Positions 34,485 through 45,969 of a stretch of DNA of 64,000 nt are shown here, in pieces; within the stretch, counting starts at the first letter, position 1; every line of letters starts with the position of its first letter. Location: contig QVOM02000073.1 in the NCBI GenBank assembly GCA_003586115.2, positions 28,905,298-28,969,297 of the forward strand. Direction: 5' to 3'. The notes under the pieces are model-generated. The model was not told the DNA's origin. It searched no databases and saw only the letters and a list, made by a program, of their open reading frames with translations. The position numbers and the translations under genes were made by a program. This DNA is from Salvator merianae. Lineage: Eukaryota > Chordata > Lepidosauria > Squamata > Teiidae.

Positions 34485-35761
34485 GGGGCTTCATTTTCGC
34501 ACGAAAAAATATGTGCGAAAATGAAGCCCTTCGTCTTCGCGGCGAAGATTTTCGCCTCGACCTGAAGCAGAGGAATCAAGGGGAAGAAAAGATCCTTCAC
34601 CTTGATTTCTCTGTTTCCGACGGCGCTCGCCTCTCTCTCATTCCCCCCCCCAGTCTGTCAGTGTGCGCGTGGAACTGACAGACTAGGGGGAATGAGAGAC
34701 AGTGAGCGGGAGAGGAGGGAAACCCCTTCTTTCCGCTGATCGCCCTCCTCTCCCGCCGGATGAGTCAGGCGGCAAGGTGAGAGGAGGGAGACCAAGGCAA
34801 AGGAAGGGAACCCCCTCCTTTCGCTGATCGCCCTCCTCTCCCGCCAGCTGAGTCAGGCGGCGACGGCAGAGGAGGGAGACCAAGGCAAAGGAAGGGAACC
34901 CCCTCCTTTCGCTGATCGCCCTCCTCTCCCGCCAGCTGAGTCAGGCGGCGACGGCAGAGGAGGGAGACCAAGGCAAAGGAAGGGAACCCCCTCCTTTCGC
35001 TGATCGCCCTCCTCTCCCGCCAGCTGAGTCAGGCGGCGACGGCAGAGGAGGGAGACCAAGGCAAAGGAAGGGAACCCCCTCCTTCCGCTGATCGCCCTCC
35101 TCTCCCGCCGGCTGAGTCAGGCGGCGACGGCAGAGGAGGGAGACCAAGGCAAAGGAAGGGAACCCCCTCCTTTCACTGATCGCCCTCCTCTCCTGCCGGC
35201 TGAGTCAGGCGGTGAGAGCAGAGGAGGGAGGTCAAGGCAAAGGGAACCCCCTCCTTCCGCTGATCGCCCTCCTCTCCCGCCGGCTGAGTCAGGCGGCGAC
35301 GGCAGAGGAGGGAGACCAAGGCAAAGGAAGGGAACCCCCTCCTTTCACTGATCGCCCTCCTCTCCTGCCGGCTGAGTCAGGCGGTGAGAGCAGAGGAGGG
35401 AGGTCAAGGCAAAGGGAACCCCTTCCTTTCGCTGATCGCCCTCCTCTCCCGCCGGCTGAGTCAGGCGGTGAGAGCAGAGGAGGGAGATGAAGGCAAAGGA
35501 AGGGAACCCCGTCCTTCCGCTGATCGCCCTCCTCTCCAGCTCGCTGTCTCTCATTTCCCCTAGACTGTCAGCGCGCGCGCTGACAGCCTAGGGGAATGAG
35601 AGAGCGGCAAATTGCGAAGGTCCCGAAATGCATCGAAAGTTGAGGGACCTTCGCAATTCGCATTTCGTGATCTTTGTTTCCCTTCAAATTCGATGCGAAG
35701 GGAACCAAATCACGAAATTCGACGAAAATCCGAGTGGCACAAAACTTCGTGCACACCCCTA
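34485..35761. mobile_element. hAT transposon, left end deleted, with a large tandem array
   Basis: The right end CTTCGTGCACACCCCTA is intact at 35,761. The left starts inside the family sequence: GCTTCATTTTCGCACG corresponds to a point about 60 bp inside the copy at 6,408, so the left terminus and some host DNA have been deleted. The interior has the CTGTCAG palindrome module at about 34,651 and 35,563, and between them about nine 84/88-bp tandem units. It is inserted in an L2 LINE. The GC content is far above that of the surroundings. It has no transposase. Confidence 0.85.
34735..35540. repeat. 84/88-bp GC-rich tandem array, nine full units plus a partial
   Basis: The word GCTGATCGCCCTCCTCTCC (ACTGATCG in two units) recurs at 34,735, 34,823, 34,911, 34,999, 35,087, 35,175, 35,259, 35,347, 35,431 and 35,519. 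The spacing is 88 bp five times over 34,735-35,175 (to the start of the sixth unit), then 84, 88, 84, 88. Each unit also has CTGAGTCAGGCGG and GCAGAGGAGGGAG. The minus strand is open through many units, giving near-identical short frames starting MVSLLCRRRLTQ. These are products of the array, not a gene. Confidence 0.95.
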
Positions 35762-36460
35762 TTTTAGAGTCTTATAGGTTAAGGTTAATGCCTTGAATTG
35801 GGCTCTGTAGCAATTTGGCAGACAGTGCAGTTCTTTTAAGACTAGCATGATATACATCCAACCAGCTATTCTGGTCAACAGACTTGCTGCTGCATTCTGC
35901 ACTAGCTGCAGCTTCTGAACTGTCTTCAAGGACAGCTCCATGTAAAACACATTATAATAATCTAATCTGGAAGTTACCAAAGCATGGATTACTGTGGCCA
36001 GATCATCTCTGTCCAGAAGGGACCATAGCTGGCAAACCAGACATAGCTGGAGATAGACATTCTTGGTTACTGCCTTCACCTGAGCTTCAAGTGTCAGTGC
36101 AGAATCCAAGAGCACCCCCAGATTTCATACCTGTCCTTTCCAGGGCAAAGGAATCCCATCAATGACCAGATGCTTCCCAACTTCATGGACCTGACCCCAT
36201 GACACACAAAACCTGTGTCTTGTCTGGGTTCAGCTTCAATTTATTGACCCTCCAGGCATTTGTCAAGCACTTCAACCACCTCTCCTGATTCAGATAACGC
36301 AGAGAGATTGAGCTGGGTGTCATTTGCATACTATGTGTATTAGGTATAAGTGTACAGAGAAAAGGGGGAGAGTTCATTCAACAAAATCTCAGATGAGCAG
36401 CCAGTGAAGTGTGATACTTGGCTTCTAACAAAGGCAGGTAAATTGACCCAGAAGAGTAGA
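35762..36460 (-). mobile_element. L2-like LINE, reverse transcriptase C-terminal part
   Basis: The minus-strand translation reads LKLNPDKTQVL (36,240 region; usual NPDKTEVL box), then LLDSALTLEAQVKAV, LWSLLDRDDLATVIHALVTS and LDYYNVFYMEL, LQLVQNAAASLLTR and LKELHCLPNCYRAQFKALTL, in the order expected of the post-polymerase region of L2 ORF2. The 118-codon frame at 35,759-36,115 is unusually well kept. The 3' part of this copy is at 34,236-34,484. Confidence 0.9.
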
Positions 36461-36983
36461 CTGATTGGTTCAAACAGCTTTAGATAGATAGACCAGTGAA
36501 AGCAAACATAGATGATTTTGTATTTACAATGTTTTGTCCCCCTAGTTGCAATGAGATGGTTTTACTAAAGCAGCAGGCATATGATCCTGTGATACATGCT
36601 TTGTACAGTAATATATGCTGAGCATCCATGCAAGCATAGGAAATGAGACTATGGGATTTTGCAATCTCCATATGCTTTGGTGGCACTTCCTCCTTCCTGT
36701 ACTGGATCAGGCATCTGTGGGACACCCTTTGTCAGCACAGCTTTGGAGTGATTGTCTGTACTTGCAGCCATAAACCATGAAGCATGACTGTAAAATGCCA
36801 TTTGGTAGTTGAAGCAGTGTCAGACTGGTGTGACAAGCCTGTTGCTTTAGCAGAATCATTTCCATTTCCATTGACCTGCCTGATCATGTCTTCTCTGTCT
36901 GTTTCCACAACCTCTGCTAGGTTACTTTCAGTCTTGCTGATCAAGACCATGAGGGAAGAAATTGGGTCCAGCAAACCTGTGAG
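36461..36983. other. Unassigned DNA
   Basis: No gene or repeat recognised. The target site of the RHEB retrocopy lies at its right edge. Confidence 0.45.
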
Positions 36984-37174
36984 TTATTTTTTGTTTGTTT
37001 GTAGCTTCTTTATTTAGAAGTATACATTTAACACAAAGAAACACTGGTTGTGAGGCCTAGTAAATAGGTATGTAGCAATCCGTATCACCAGAATGATTAT
37101 TCTAACCCATCTACACTGAAAAATAAATGCCAATAAAATCTTTAGTCATAATATTTAGAAATATTGGCAAATGC

Positions 37175-37457
37175 TGAATAAAAAGGATGCTTGAAAGAGT
37201 CAAGATATGTATTAAACAGCAAGTTAATGTAACAACAACTTACTTACACTGACAGTGTTATGCCTTGTGCAGGCTCTTTATTTATATGTTTATATTATAT
37301 ACAGCATCCAATCAGTGAGGCAGATTCCTCCACCTAAACAGGAGATCTGCCTAGTGGTATACTGAAGTCTGCCTAGCAACAGTTGTTTCCCACCTAAAAT
37401 CTTCAAGAAATCAACAATAATTCATGGCAGGGATGTCATGTAATGCCATACCTGACA
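37175..37457 (-). mobile_element. Solo LTR, 283 bp, inside the RHEB retrocopy 3' UTR
   Basis: On the minus strand it begins TGTCAGG and ends TTTATTCA, so it has TG...CA borders. The plus-strand flanks are AATGC (37,170-37,174) and AATGA (37,458-37,462), a 5-bp duplication with one change. Inside, in order, are a TATATAATATAAAC element and AATAAAGAGCCTGC, plausible as TATA box and polyadenylation signal. It interrupts sequence that otherwise follows the RHEB 3' UTR. The retroelement family is not assigned, and no internal coding region remains. Confidence 0.7.
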
Positions 37458-37807
37458 AATGATTGCTTGAAATTTGAAAATGGAAGTAAAGCCTTTTTGT
37501 TTTGTTTTGCATAACTGACTTTTTATTGTTCAGGTTAACAGAAGAAGCATCATTTTGCTGTGGAGAGAATAGGCAGTTTGTTTCTTTAGGTAGGACATAC
37601 ATTTCCAGTGTTCAGCCTCTGCTGCACAGCTACATCACTGAGCATGAAGACTTACCCTGTGAATGTAACCCAACAATTTTCTCCAATATTTTGCTCTTGA
37701 AAATGTTGACAGCAGTCTGGTTTTCCTTAGCAGAAGATTCCAAGAAAGCTACATTCCAGGATTCTTTTTCTTCTTCATAGCTGATCACTCAGTTCTATGT
37801 ACAGGTC

Positions 37808-37808
<1 letters not shown>

Positions 37809-37838
<30 letters not shown>
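37809..37838. repeat. (ATTG)n microsatellite in the RHEB retrocopy
   Basis: About seven ATTG units (TCAA on the pseudogene strand). It lies between the remnants of the NKxD motif and the following VISYEE segment, so it arose after retroposition. Confidence 0.95.
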
Positions 37839-38215
37839 GTATTTATTTACAACAAACATAATGGGAATCTCAAGTTTCTCCACCATATCTGATAACTTGA
37901 ATCACTTCCAAACCTTTTATTGATGTGACTGAGTAATCAAGAATATAGTCATTAATCTCTTGGAGTATGTCTAAGGAAACAGTGAAATTTCATGTTGGCC
38001 AGCTATACCAACAATTTGAAGATGATATTCTTCCTCATTTACCATTATCAGGTTTGAGAATGTGCTTTCTATGGCAGAATGATAAAAATTAACAAGCTGT
38101 ACATCAACAAAATGAATAGCCAAATATGATTTCCCCATGCTCCTGTAGCCCAGTATAGTGATCTTACAGGACTTGGTTAGCAGCATCTTGTCCCCACGGA
38201 GCCCCGTGCCACAAC

Positions 38216-38874
38216 AATGACACCAGTCTTAGGGGAAATAAAGATCAGAGGGTTCATAAAAGAGACATGGCCTTTGTCTATTCCAAAGAATGTTTTGGGA
38301 GTCACAGAACTTAGAAGTGGTGTTCATAAAAATAACTGATTCTGCTATTTGAAAATTTTCTTTAATTATGTTATTTCTCCCCATTGTCCTTTAATTAAAT
38401 CCAGTACATATTTCTTACCCTCACTGAGGTTGATTTCCAAGTCCAACTGTTTACAGGAATTAGTACTTCTGAGAGGGTTTAGGTGAATAGGTTCTTTCTG
38501 AGTTTTAGCCATCATCTTCCTTGGTTCTAAAAAGATTAACATTTATCCCTGTGCTTTTCCTTCCATTTTCTTGTACTGTGACATGAATCTTCTTTGTACA
38601 GCTGTTGCTTTCTTTCTCCAGAACCTTACCTGATGCTTCATTGTTGTCAGGGTTTTTTTTTTTTTGTTGTTGTTGTTTTTTGCTTGTCTGCTTTTTTTTT
38701 TAGAAGGAAAAATAGGAGTTTTGTGGTAAGAAAAGATTTTTACTTCAAATATCTAATTTCTTTTTTATTAACTACCTTTTAATTGATCAAACTTCCCTAG
38801 TCCAAGTTTCATCAACCAAAACTTGCTCAACCTTTTAGACAAACTGAAAAGCACCCAAATCAATGAAAGTGAAA
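38216..38874. other. Unassigned DNA
   Basis: T-rich, with T-runs near 38,652-38,664 and 38,692-38,701. No gene or bounded repeat. Confidence 0.5.
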
Positions 38875-39190
38875 TAATTCCTTTATTTATTTTTAGTATC
38901 TATATACCATTTTATATTGAAAATCTCAAATTGGTTTACAAACACATTTAAAAAAAAGAATAATGAAAAACAAATATATATCATATTTTTGGAACAATGT
39001 GCACTTTCTTTCTGCTGTCTGAAACACAAAGGGTAAAAGGAAGTGTGACTAATTAAACAGGGGCAGGATCACAAGGATATAAAATTGGAGTGCATGGCCA
39101 ACCTCAGTTTTGCCTGCTTGAATGAGTTGTTCAGGAAACTCATGGTCTTTATTGGTTGGGGTGAAGTGTCTGTGCCAAAGCATAGTATAC
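38875..39190 (-). mobile_element. Possible LINE 3' noncoding fragment
   Basis: TTTATTTATTTTTAG, TATATACCATTTTATATTG and AAATTGGTTTACAAAC, followed by A-rich words, resemble the 3' ends of L2-like LINEs. No coding part is visible. Confidence 0.45.
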
Positions 39191-40188
39191 ACATTTATTT
39201 CTTCACTGGATATGCTGTAGTTTCATGATGGTACTTAATTAGAATAACAGAACTGTAAATTCCATTAATTTCAGTGAAATTGTACACATAGAATTGTACA
39301 TGTAGAATGCAGCACTACACTCTTCATTTTAAGTTTAAGAGTAAATTAAATGTTAACAAGAATTAATAATTTATAATAGCAAAGTTATCAATTCACTTTG
39401 CAGACAGATAAACCTGTTAAATTTCCTTTGTGACTGCCAGTCTATTGAAACTTATTTTGTGAGCTATATACTGAAGCAATATGCATCAGATAACTTCAGG
39501 AAAACATTGCAAATATACTCTGTATAATCAAAAGCAATCTGAAGCTAAACATTGCTATAAATGTGAACTATTTTCACTGAGTCCTAAACCTATGAATTTT
39601 AATCAAGATAAGCAGCTGTCTTCACTTTCCAGGTCCTGATTGCTTAGCACTAAAGGTTTAGTAGCTTTGTGACCCTCCCACTGACCAAAGAGTTTTGGAT
39701 ATTGATGCCTACAGAGAGCTCATTAGCTACATGCAGTGCTTGGGCAGAGGAGCATGAGTAGAGCAAAGAAGGCTATTTATTTTTTGCAGAAAACAATAGC
39801 CTCTGTTTATGGAATGGTGACAGGGGTAAGAAAATTATGCATCTATTCAGTGTTCAGAAAGATTTAATTAATGGTTTAAGCACTCAATTTAGAAGCTTTA
39901 AGTGCTCACCAAAGAGGCTGACATTGGAGTGGGGAAGAATATGAAAAGACCAAATTACTTGAGGCAGTATGGAGAGGACAGTTAGGCCACAAATGCCAAA
40001 GGATTCTAATGAGAAATTAAAAGTAAACTAATGTCACCTGCGTATATATGTGCACTAATATTATAATAGCAGTTCACTTTGAATCAGACTGAACCTTATT
40101 CAATTTTGAAATTGGAAAACAGATTTGATTGATCATCACAATTGTTTGAACACATTTAGCCTTTAAAAAGCCCTTTAGAACAATACAA
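39191..40188. other. AT-rich unassigned DNA
   Basis: Nothing recognisable on either strand. Confidence 0.5.
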
Positions 40189-40368
40189 TAGTGTCAAACT
40201 GGTTTGATTTGAAACAGGATGTTTGGTTCTATTGGACCTTCCTAGTTTGGTCTGAGTTCAAACCAACACCCCTGAACCTGGGGGCAATTCAGTTTGAATT
40301 CAAACTGGTTGAACAACCATGGTTCAAATTGAATCAGTTTATGTTCAAACCATTTTGGCACATCACTG
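40189..40368. mobile_element. Possible small hAT-like MITE, 180 bp
   Basis: The left end TAGTGTCAAACTGGTTTGA and the right end (reverse complement CAGTGATGTGCCAAAATGG) are imperfect inverted repeats, and the interior keeps GGTTCAAATTGAATC-type palindromic words. The candidate 8-bp flanks agree at only about 4 positions, so the boundaries are provisional. Confidence 0.45.
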
Positions 40369-40679
40369 CACACCAGTTGTCTCCATATGTACCTATGGAA
40401 TGGTCCAAAGAAGAAAATGAATGTTAAAAATACAAGTGACATGTTTTGTTTACTTCATTTTTTGTTTGTTTTATTTCAGTGTTTCTGTTTCCGGCTATGG
40501 TACCATTACAGTTTCGGGATATATGATGATCATGCTACCAAATACCAAGCCAGGTTATTAAAAAAAAAAAAAATACAATTATCCACAAACTGGAGCAGTG
40601 CCTGGATGTAGTGGAGGGTTGGATGAAGGCCAGTTAGCTAAAGCTGAATCCCAACAGGACAAAAACTTTGTACTGGTCA

Positions 40680-42850
40680 TTTGTCCATTTACATTTATAA
40701 TCCAGCCTTGTACCACATGGATTCAGGGCAGATTCCAACAGAATTAAAACCCAATTTTAGTAAAGTTAGAAACAGAACTAAAACAGATTCAAATAAGAAA
40801 TTAAATAGAAATTAAATTATGGTGTCAGAAGGGAAGGGTAGACTAACTGGTTAACTGAAGGCTTGGGGAAAGTGCTTTGTCTTCACTAAACATCTGAACA
40901 TATATAGTGAAAATGCATGATGTACCTTAGAGGACAGACTGTTCTATAATCTTGGGGCTACTACTGAGAAGGTCTTCTCATGCATCCCTATCTCTTTCAC
41001 TTCTGAGGGTGATAGCATAACAAAAAAGGGCCACTCATGCAGATTTCAACTGATGGGCAAATCTGTATGAGAGGAGGTATTCCTTTAGGTATTTGGATCC
41101 CAAGCCTCTTAGAGCTTTATAAGTTAATGTTATAACCTTGAGTTGGGCTCAGTAACAAATTGGCAGTCATTACAATTGTTTTAAGACCACTGTGATGTGC
41201 AGCCAGTCAGCAGTTCCAATCAGTAGTGCTTCAGCTGCATTCTTCACCTGCTGCAGCTTTTGAATTGTCTTTGAGGGCAGACCCACATGGAGTAAATTAC
41301 AATAATACTCTATGTGGGTATGGATTACTAGGGTATGGATTACTGAACAGTCTCTGTTCAGAAAGAGTCATAGCTGGTGAACCAGCCACAGCTAGAAGTA
41401 GGAATTCCTGGTTGTCACTTCCTCGTGAGCTTTAAGTGTCAGCAGAGAATCCAGAGCACTCCCAGATTTTGCAGCTACCCCTTTCATGGCAGTACAACAT
41501 CAAAACAGAATGACTCCATACTTAAACCCAAGACACGTGGCCCACAATATCTCCCTTGTTTGGTTTCAGCTTCAGTGTGTTAGCCCTTATCCACACCAAT
41601 ACTATCCACACCAAGCATCTGTTAAGCATCTCAAGTGCCTTTCCTGATTCAAGTGGAATGGAGAATAGAGGTAGGTGTCATCTGCATAGTGATGGCACCT
41701 CACTCCAAATTTCCTGTTGAAAAGCATGGGGGATAAGATCAATCCCTGAGCAGCATCACACTTTAGTTATCAGGGTTATCAAGCAATAATTTCCTATGAC
41801 TACTATCTGTTTTCAGTGGTATATCCAATTCCCAAACTCTATAGCCTTTCCTGCTCCCTAGTACTAAAGGCTGCTGAGAGATCAAGGAGAATCTGAAGGG
41901 TAACACTCCCCCATCCTTCTCCTGTCTAGGTAATCAGTTTCCTCCAAGCATGTTTTAATTTCAACAGCTACAACCCTCTCCAATACCTTATCCAAGAGGA
42001 TATGTGAGCTATTGGGCTGTAGTTGTTCAACACTTCTGGATGCAGAAATGCCTTATTTAGAAGATGGTGCATTATTCCTTCTTTAAGAGCTAGTGGGTCT
42101 ACCCCCATCTCTTAAGGAAACATTCACTACTTCCCGACTTACCTAACCATATCCCAGCTTTTACCAACTAAGAAGCACAAGGATCCAGAAAACATGTAAC
42201 TGGTTGAATTCCAGCAAACAGCTTGTCCACATCCTTGGGCTGCAATAACTGAGACTGATCCAAAACTCTACAGGACAGTTTTCTGGACACTTCCCTTGGA
42301 CTATTTGCAATTGTGGTATCTAATTTCCTGAGAATAAAAACAACTCCCCCCCCCCCTTAAAGTGACTTGCAAATTTGTTACAGCAGCTTCCAAATAGCAA
42401 CTTTCTTTCCTTCCTTGGGTCTGATCTTATGAGACCATTCCCCACTCAGAAAAGCTCTGCTGGATGTTTATTTGAGGATATAATGATGACAGATAAATTA
42501 CATTTTTCTCTATCACGTAGTAAGCATGATGTGCTTTAACCCATGTTTAATCCGGCTCACAGAAGGATTTCTGTCACTTGCACTCTAGCTGTCAATCCTC
42601 CTGCTTCATTGCCTGTGGTCCAAGAGGATACCAGGGTACTTTATGGGTTCAACCAATGTGTGACTTTGAAGGCACCTGACCTGAGTGTGCACCTCAAAGT
42701 CTGTTGTAACATGTTTTGGTGATCTGTTAAGAGGAACAGAGTTCTTATAAACTACAATAACTTCCCCTGCCTTCCTCACCTGTCTTGAGTAGTGCTGCAT
42801 TAAATAACTTGGAGGATAAAGCTAAGTGAGAGAAGATCCCCATGCTCAAA
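40680..42850 (-). mobile_element. L2-like LINE (reverse transcriptase to 3' end), decayed
   Basis: On the minus strand: LNNYSPIAHIS and DKVLERVV (about 42,050-41,950), QILLDLSAAFST (about 41,905-41,870; the LLDLSAAFDT block), and HVGLPSKTIQKLQQVKNAAEALL (about 41,290-41,225), in the correct order. The 3' noncoding part holds TTATAATCCAGCC and, further in, the words TTAGAGCTTTATAAGTTAATG also present near 35,765 and 58,275. A C-run lies at 42,346-42,355. The upper boundary is approximate. It is inactive. Confidence 0.85.
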
Positions 42851-44182
42851 ACACACTATGTCAGCCCCTTCATCCAGGATGGGTCACGCTTGACAGATCA
42901 TTTACTTTCAACCTTTGCAATCTGAAAGCAACACAAACTGATGCACAACTTAGAATTACTCCTAGTGCCATCATAAGGATGACTAAAGGAACTTCATAGT
43001 TATACCACATATCGCCCCCCCCACACACACACACTTGGATAGGAATAGATTAATTACTGTTTCCTATACATTGGTAACTTAAAACTTAAATTACTTCAGT
43101 GTGTTCTGTGTGGGACTACCCTTTTACATGCCCCAGAAGCTGCAATTTGTAAGCAATGTGGTGTCAGGTTGTTGAGTGAAATGCTTTCTTGTGCACACAT
43201 TGCTCCTTTGCTTAAGCTAATGTCAAGCTATTGTGGTGCTATTTGTGGGCACCACAAATGAATGTGGGCCACCTTGAAGTTGACTTCAGTTTCCCTCTAT
43301 GACAGTTCCTGCCCTTTGAATGACCTCCTTCTAATATTCACAAAACACTTAGAATTACTTCCTTCAGGTGCTAATTGAGGACATTGCTTTTCCTTTCTGT
43401 TTGTTATTGTATTTATCTTCAAGTTATTTATCATGAAAACAGTATACAGTTGTCTATTGTACAACATGTTTTTGTGCTGCATGACTTTATCTTTATGTAA
43501 TTAGTAGTGACTTTTCTCATTTAACAAGATTGTGGAAAGCTGCAACAATACAATTTGACATTTTGCAATGCCATTGACTTACATAGACTGGATCTCTGTG
43601 GTTACCCTGATGTCTAATTTTACATAAGCAGTGACCAACCACATTATATATAAGTGATAACTGAAGATTTTAAACAAATAATGGTATCAAGCAGTAAGAC
43701 ACTGAAAATATTGATAAGGCACTCAAAGACTCAGGATCTTTGCACCATTTTTGTGAATGCAAACTCAAGGGATTATTATTGACCTAATACTGTTGGAGGA
43801 AACCCAAGTAACTATGTTTTTTAGGAACATTTTCCATCCACTTGGTTTGAGGCACTAGCAACTCCAGTCCATGGCAATATCATGGATACAGTGAAACAAG
43901 AAAATATGGATTTTCACAATGCATTCCTTGTGGAACAATACTCAATGGTTGTTTAGAACATGCACCACTAATGTTGATATGTAGAATGTGTTGCTGCATG
44001 ACAATTATATTGAAACAAGGAGCTCAACTGATGCCCGTCAGATTTTCCTGAACTACAATCCCATAATTGCATGCCAGCCCCACCCAATTTAAAGTAATGG
44101 GAATAATTCAGCATTATGCGGAGGGCTACAGTTGAACAACCATTTATTGACAGAATTACATTGGCTGCACATTTCCTGCTGG

Positions 44183-44258
<76 letters not shown>

Positions 44259-45969
44259 TTGCACATACAGCTCAACTATCTTTTAAAGAGTTCAAGGAGA
44301 CAAACACTGTTTTATTTCACAATAATCTTGGTAGCTAGGTTAGTAATTGTTTTAGGATTGCCCACTAAGTTTCCTGAGTGAGTGAGGATTTGAAGTTTGG
44401 TCTTCAACAATCTAATCTAACTCTGTACCTGCTACATCACATTGACTGATATAAATATCCTTAAACATCTTTGTGTTAGCTCATTCATAGTTGTCTTCAG
44501 AGATGTCTCTGATGGTGCTGTCATGAAGTGGAGGCCCATCTAGTGGTGATAGGGAAGAAGATCTCTCTGTAGTGTCTCTCATCTTGTAAAACAGACTTGC
44601 TTCACAACTTAGGCAACTTCCGTATGCACACTTATGAGCTAGCATGATGGCTCAGGCATGGGAAGATGTACACAGTCACTGCATCTTGTTCTTTGCAAAC
44701 TTTGAGATCGACAGAAAAATGTTATCCAGGGTTGAAGTTTCCAACGAGGGTTATTGTATGAAGAACTCTTAATGACCATTTCTGGACACAGGTAGGATGG
44801 TCCAGTGACTGCTGTCTGTCTGCACAGTGGCTGCAGGAGCAAACTAATCCTACTTTTTCAGTTGCAGAATGATCTTTCCCAATCTGCAAAAAGAGTACCC
44901 CTGCACTCAGCAGATGGCTAGTCCTCTACCCACTTTGGCTATATGGATATTTCGTCTAATAATCACGCACTGTATTTTTTTTCCCCCTATCTGGACAAGC
45001 ATTTCCTTAATAATGAACATTTTTCATAACTTTAAATTTAAATTTTATTGAGTTTTAGTAGTCTTTAGATATAACGTTTTAAATAGTTCTTTTTATTTGC
45101 AATTTATATTGGATACTGCCTTTGTATTTTATGAAATTCAATAAACACAATTTTAAATGCATTGAAAAAATGATGTCTGGGTGAAAATAAATGTGAACAC
45201 AAATGCGACGATACTGCCAAATGTGATTCAACAGAGGAAATTGCACATATTCAAAAATGACAATAATTTGAAAATGCTTTTTAAAAAGTATTATTTCTTC
45301 AGAGGTGTTTTGTTTAAGTTCTTTTTAAAAAAATTTTTTACAAGGGTGAAATATTAAAAGCACTTCTGCACAGGATTATGATTAAACCATAAATAGAACT
45401 GGAGTTGATGCACCTACCTGTTGAGAGTAAAAGCTTTTACCATGAGGGATTGTAGCTGAAAATACTTTCCTGTGGACAGAACCCTTGTGATGCACTTCAG
45501 TCCTATCTGCTGTTTTCTTATCTGGTATCTTTTCCTCCCAGTGCTTAATAACAGAGCTTTAAGGACCTATAAAGACAGGGCGGGATGAGTCATTTTCAAA
45601 CAGCCAAGCGACATTTACCAATGTCACCTTGTTCTATTTTGTGCTTACTTTGTCTTAAAAAAGAGGTGAAACAAATTGTCTCAGTCACAGAGCCAACAAA
45701 CTGAGAAATAGGAAACGAGGCTTTAAGTATGGGGTGGAGATCTCCAGGTACATAAAGGAGGACAGCAGATGTAATTTGAATTAAGAGCAGTATCGGTACT
45801 CAACAGTGGCTGGGCACCATCTTTAAAGGCTGTGTGTGGAGCCTTCAAAGCTGGTGTTTGGGCCTGGGATGGATTGGAGACGGGCTGTCCATAAGGAATG
45901 CAGGCAGCCTTATCCTGCCCAGCTGGCAATTCAGGATCAGGGTGTCTCACTTTCATCTAGGATACCTTA
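42851..45969. other. Unassigned DNA with one long ATT microsatellite
   Basis: No gene is confirmed. A short (CA)n tract lies near 43,020-43,034. At about 44,035-44,145, CCTGAACTACAATCCC and GCTACAGTTGAACAACC form an imperfect inverted pair like small hAT MITEs of reptiles, but no ends are defined. At about 45,040-45,150 a TTATTGAG...AATAAACAC tract could be an L1 3' end, unproven. Confidence 0.45.
44184..44258. repeat. (ATT)n microsatellite, about 25 units
   Basis: Uninterrupted ATT/TAT trinucleotide run. It gives artefactual poly-Asn and poly-Tyr frames on the two strands. Confidence 0.97.

Larger units (their letters stand above)
36985..38215 (-). pseudogene. RHEB: RHEB processed pseudogene (retrocopy), disrupted
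   Basis: RHEB is the small GTPase that activates mTORC1 at the lysosome. The minus-strand frame from the ATG at 38,184-38,186 reads SCKITILGYRSMGKSYL (P-loop GxxxxGKS region), then VNEEEYHLQIV and AGQHE (switch II). A shift follows near 37,965, then YSVTSIKGLEVIQVI, IPIMFVVNK (the NKxD region), VISYEEEK, WNVAFLESSAKENQTAV (SAK box) and QGKSSCSVM (the CAAX end) before a stop at 37,630-37,632. The exons are fused without introns, the 3' UTR is retained, and AATAAA (37,009-37,014) precedes an A-rich tail (36,985-37,000), so it is a retrocopy. A (TCAA)n tract breaks the NKxD region, and a solo LTR sits in the 3' UTR. Confidence 0.93.

Noticed and set aside
34683..35560. Series of near-identical minus-strand open frames (starting MVSLLCRRRLTQ) that look like a repeat-protein gene
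   Set aside because: They are one GC-rich 84/88-bp DNA repeat read in successive registers, with units offset by 88 bp (not a multiple of 3), and lie inside a transposon.
34680..35600. CpG island or promoter of a gene
   Set aside because: High CpG is fully explained by the transposon and its tandem array; no adjacent exon is visible.
43968..44338. Frames with long Asn or Tyr runs
   Set aside because: Direct translation of the ATT microsatellite on the two strands.
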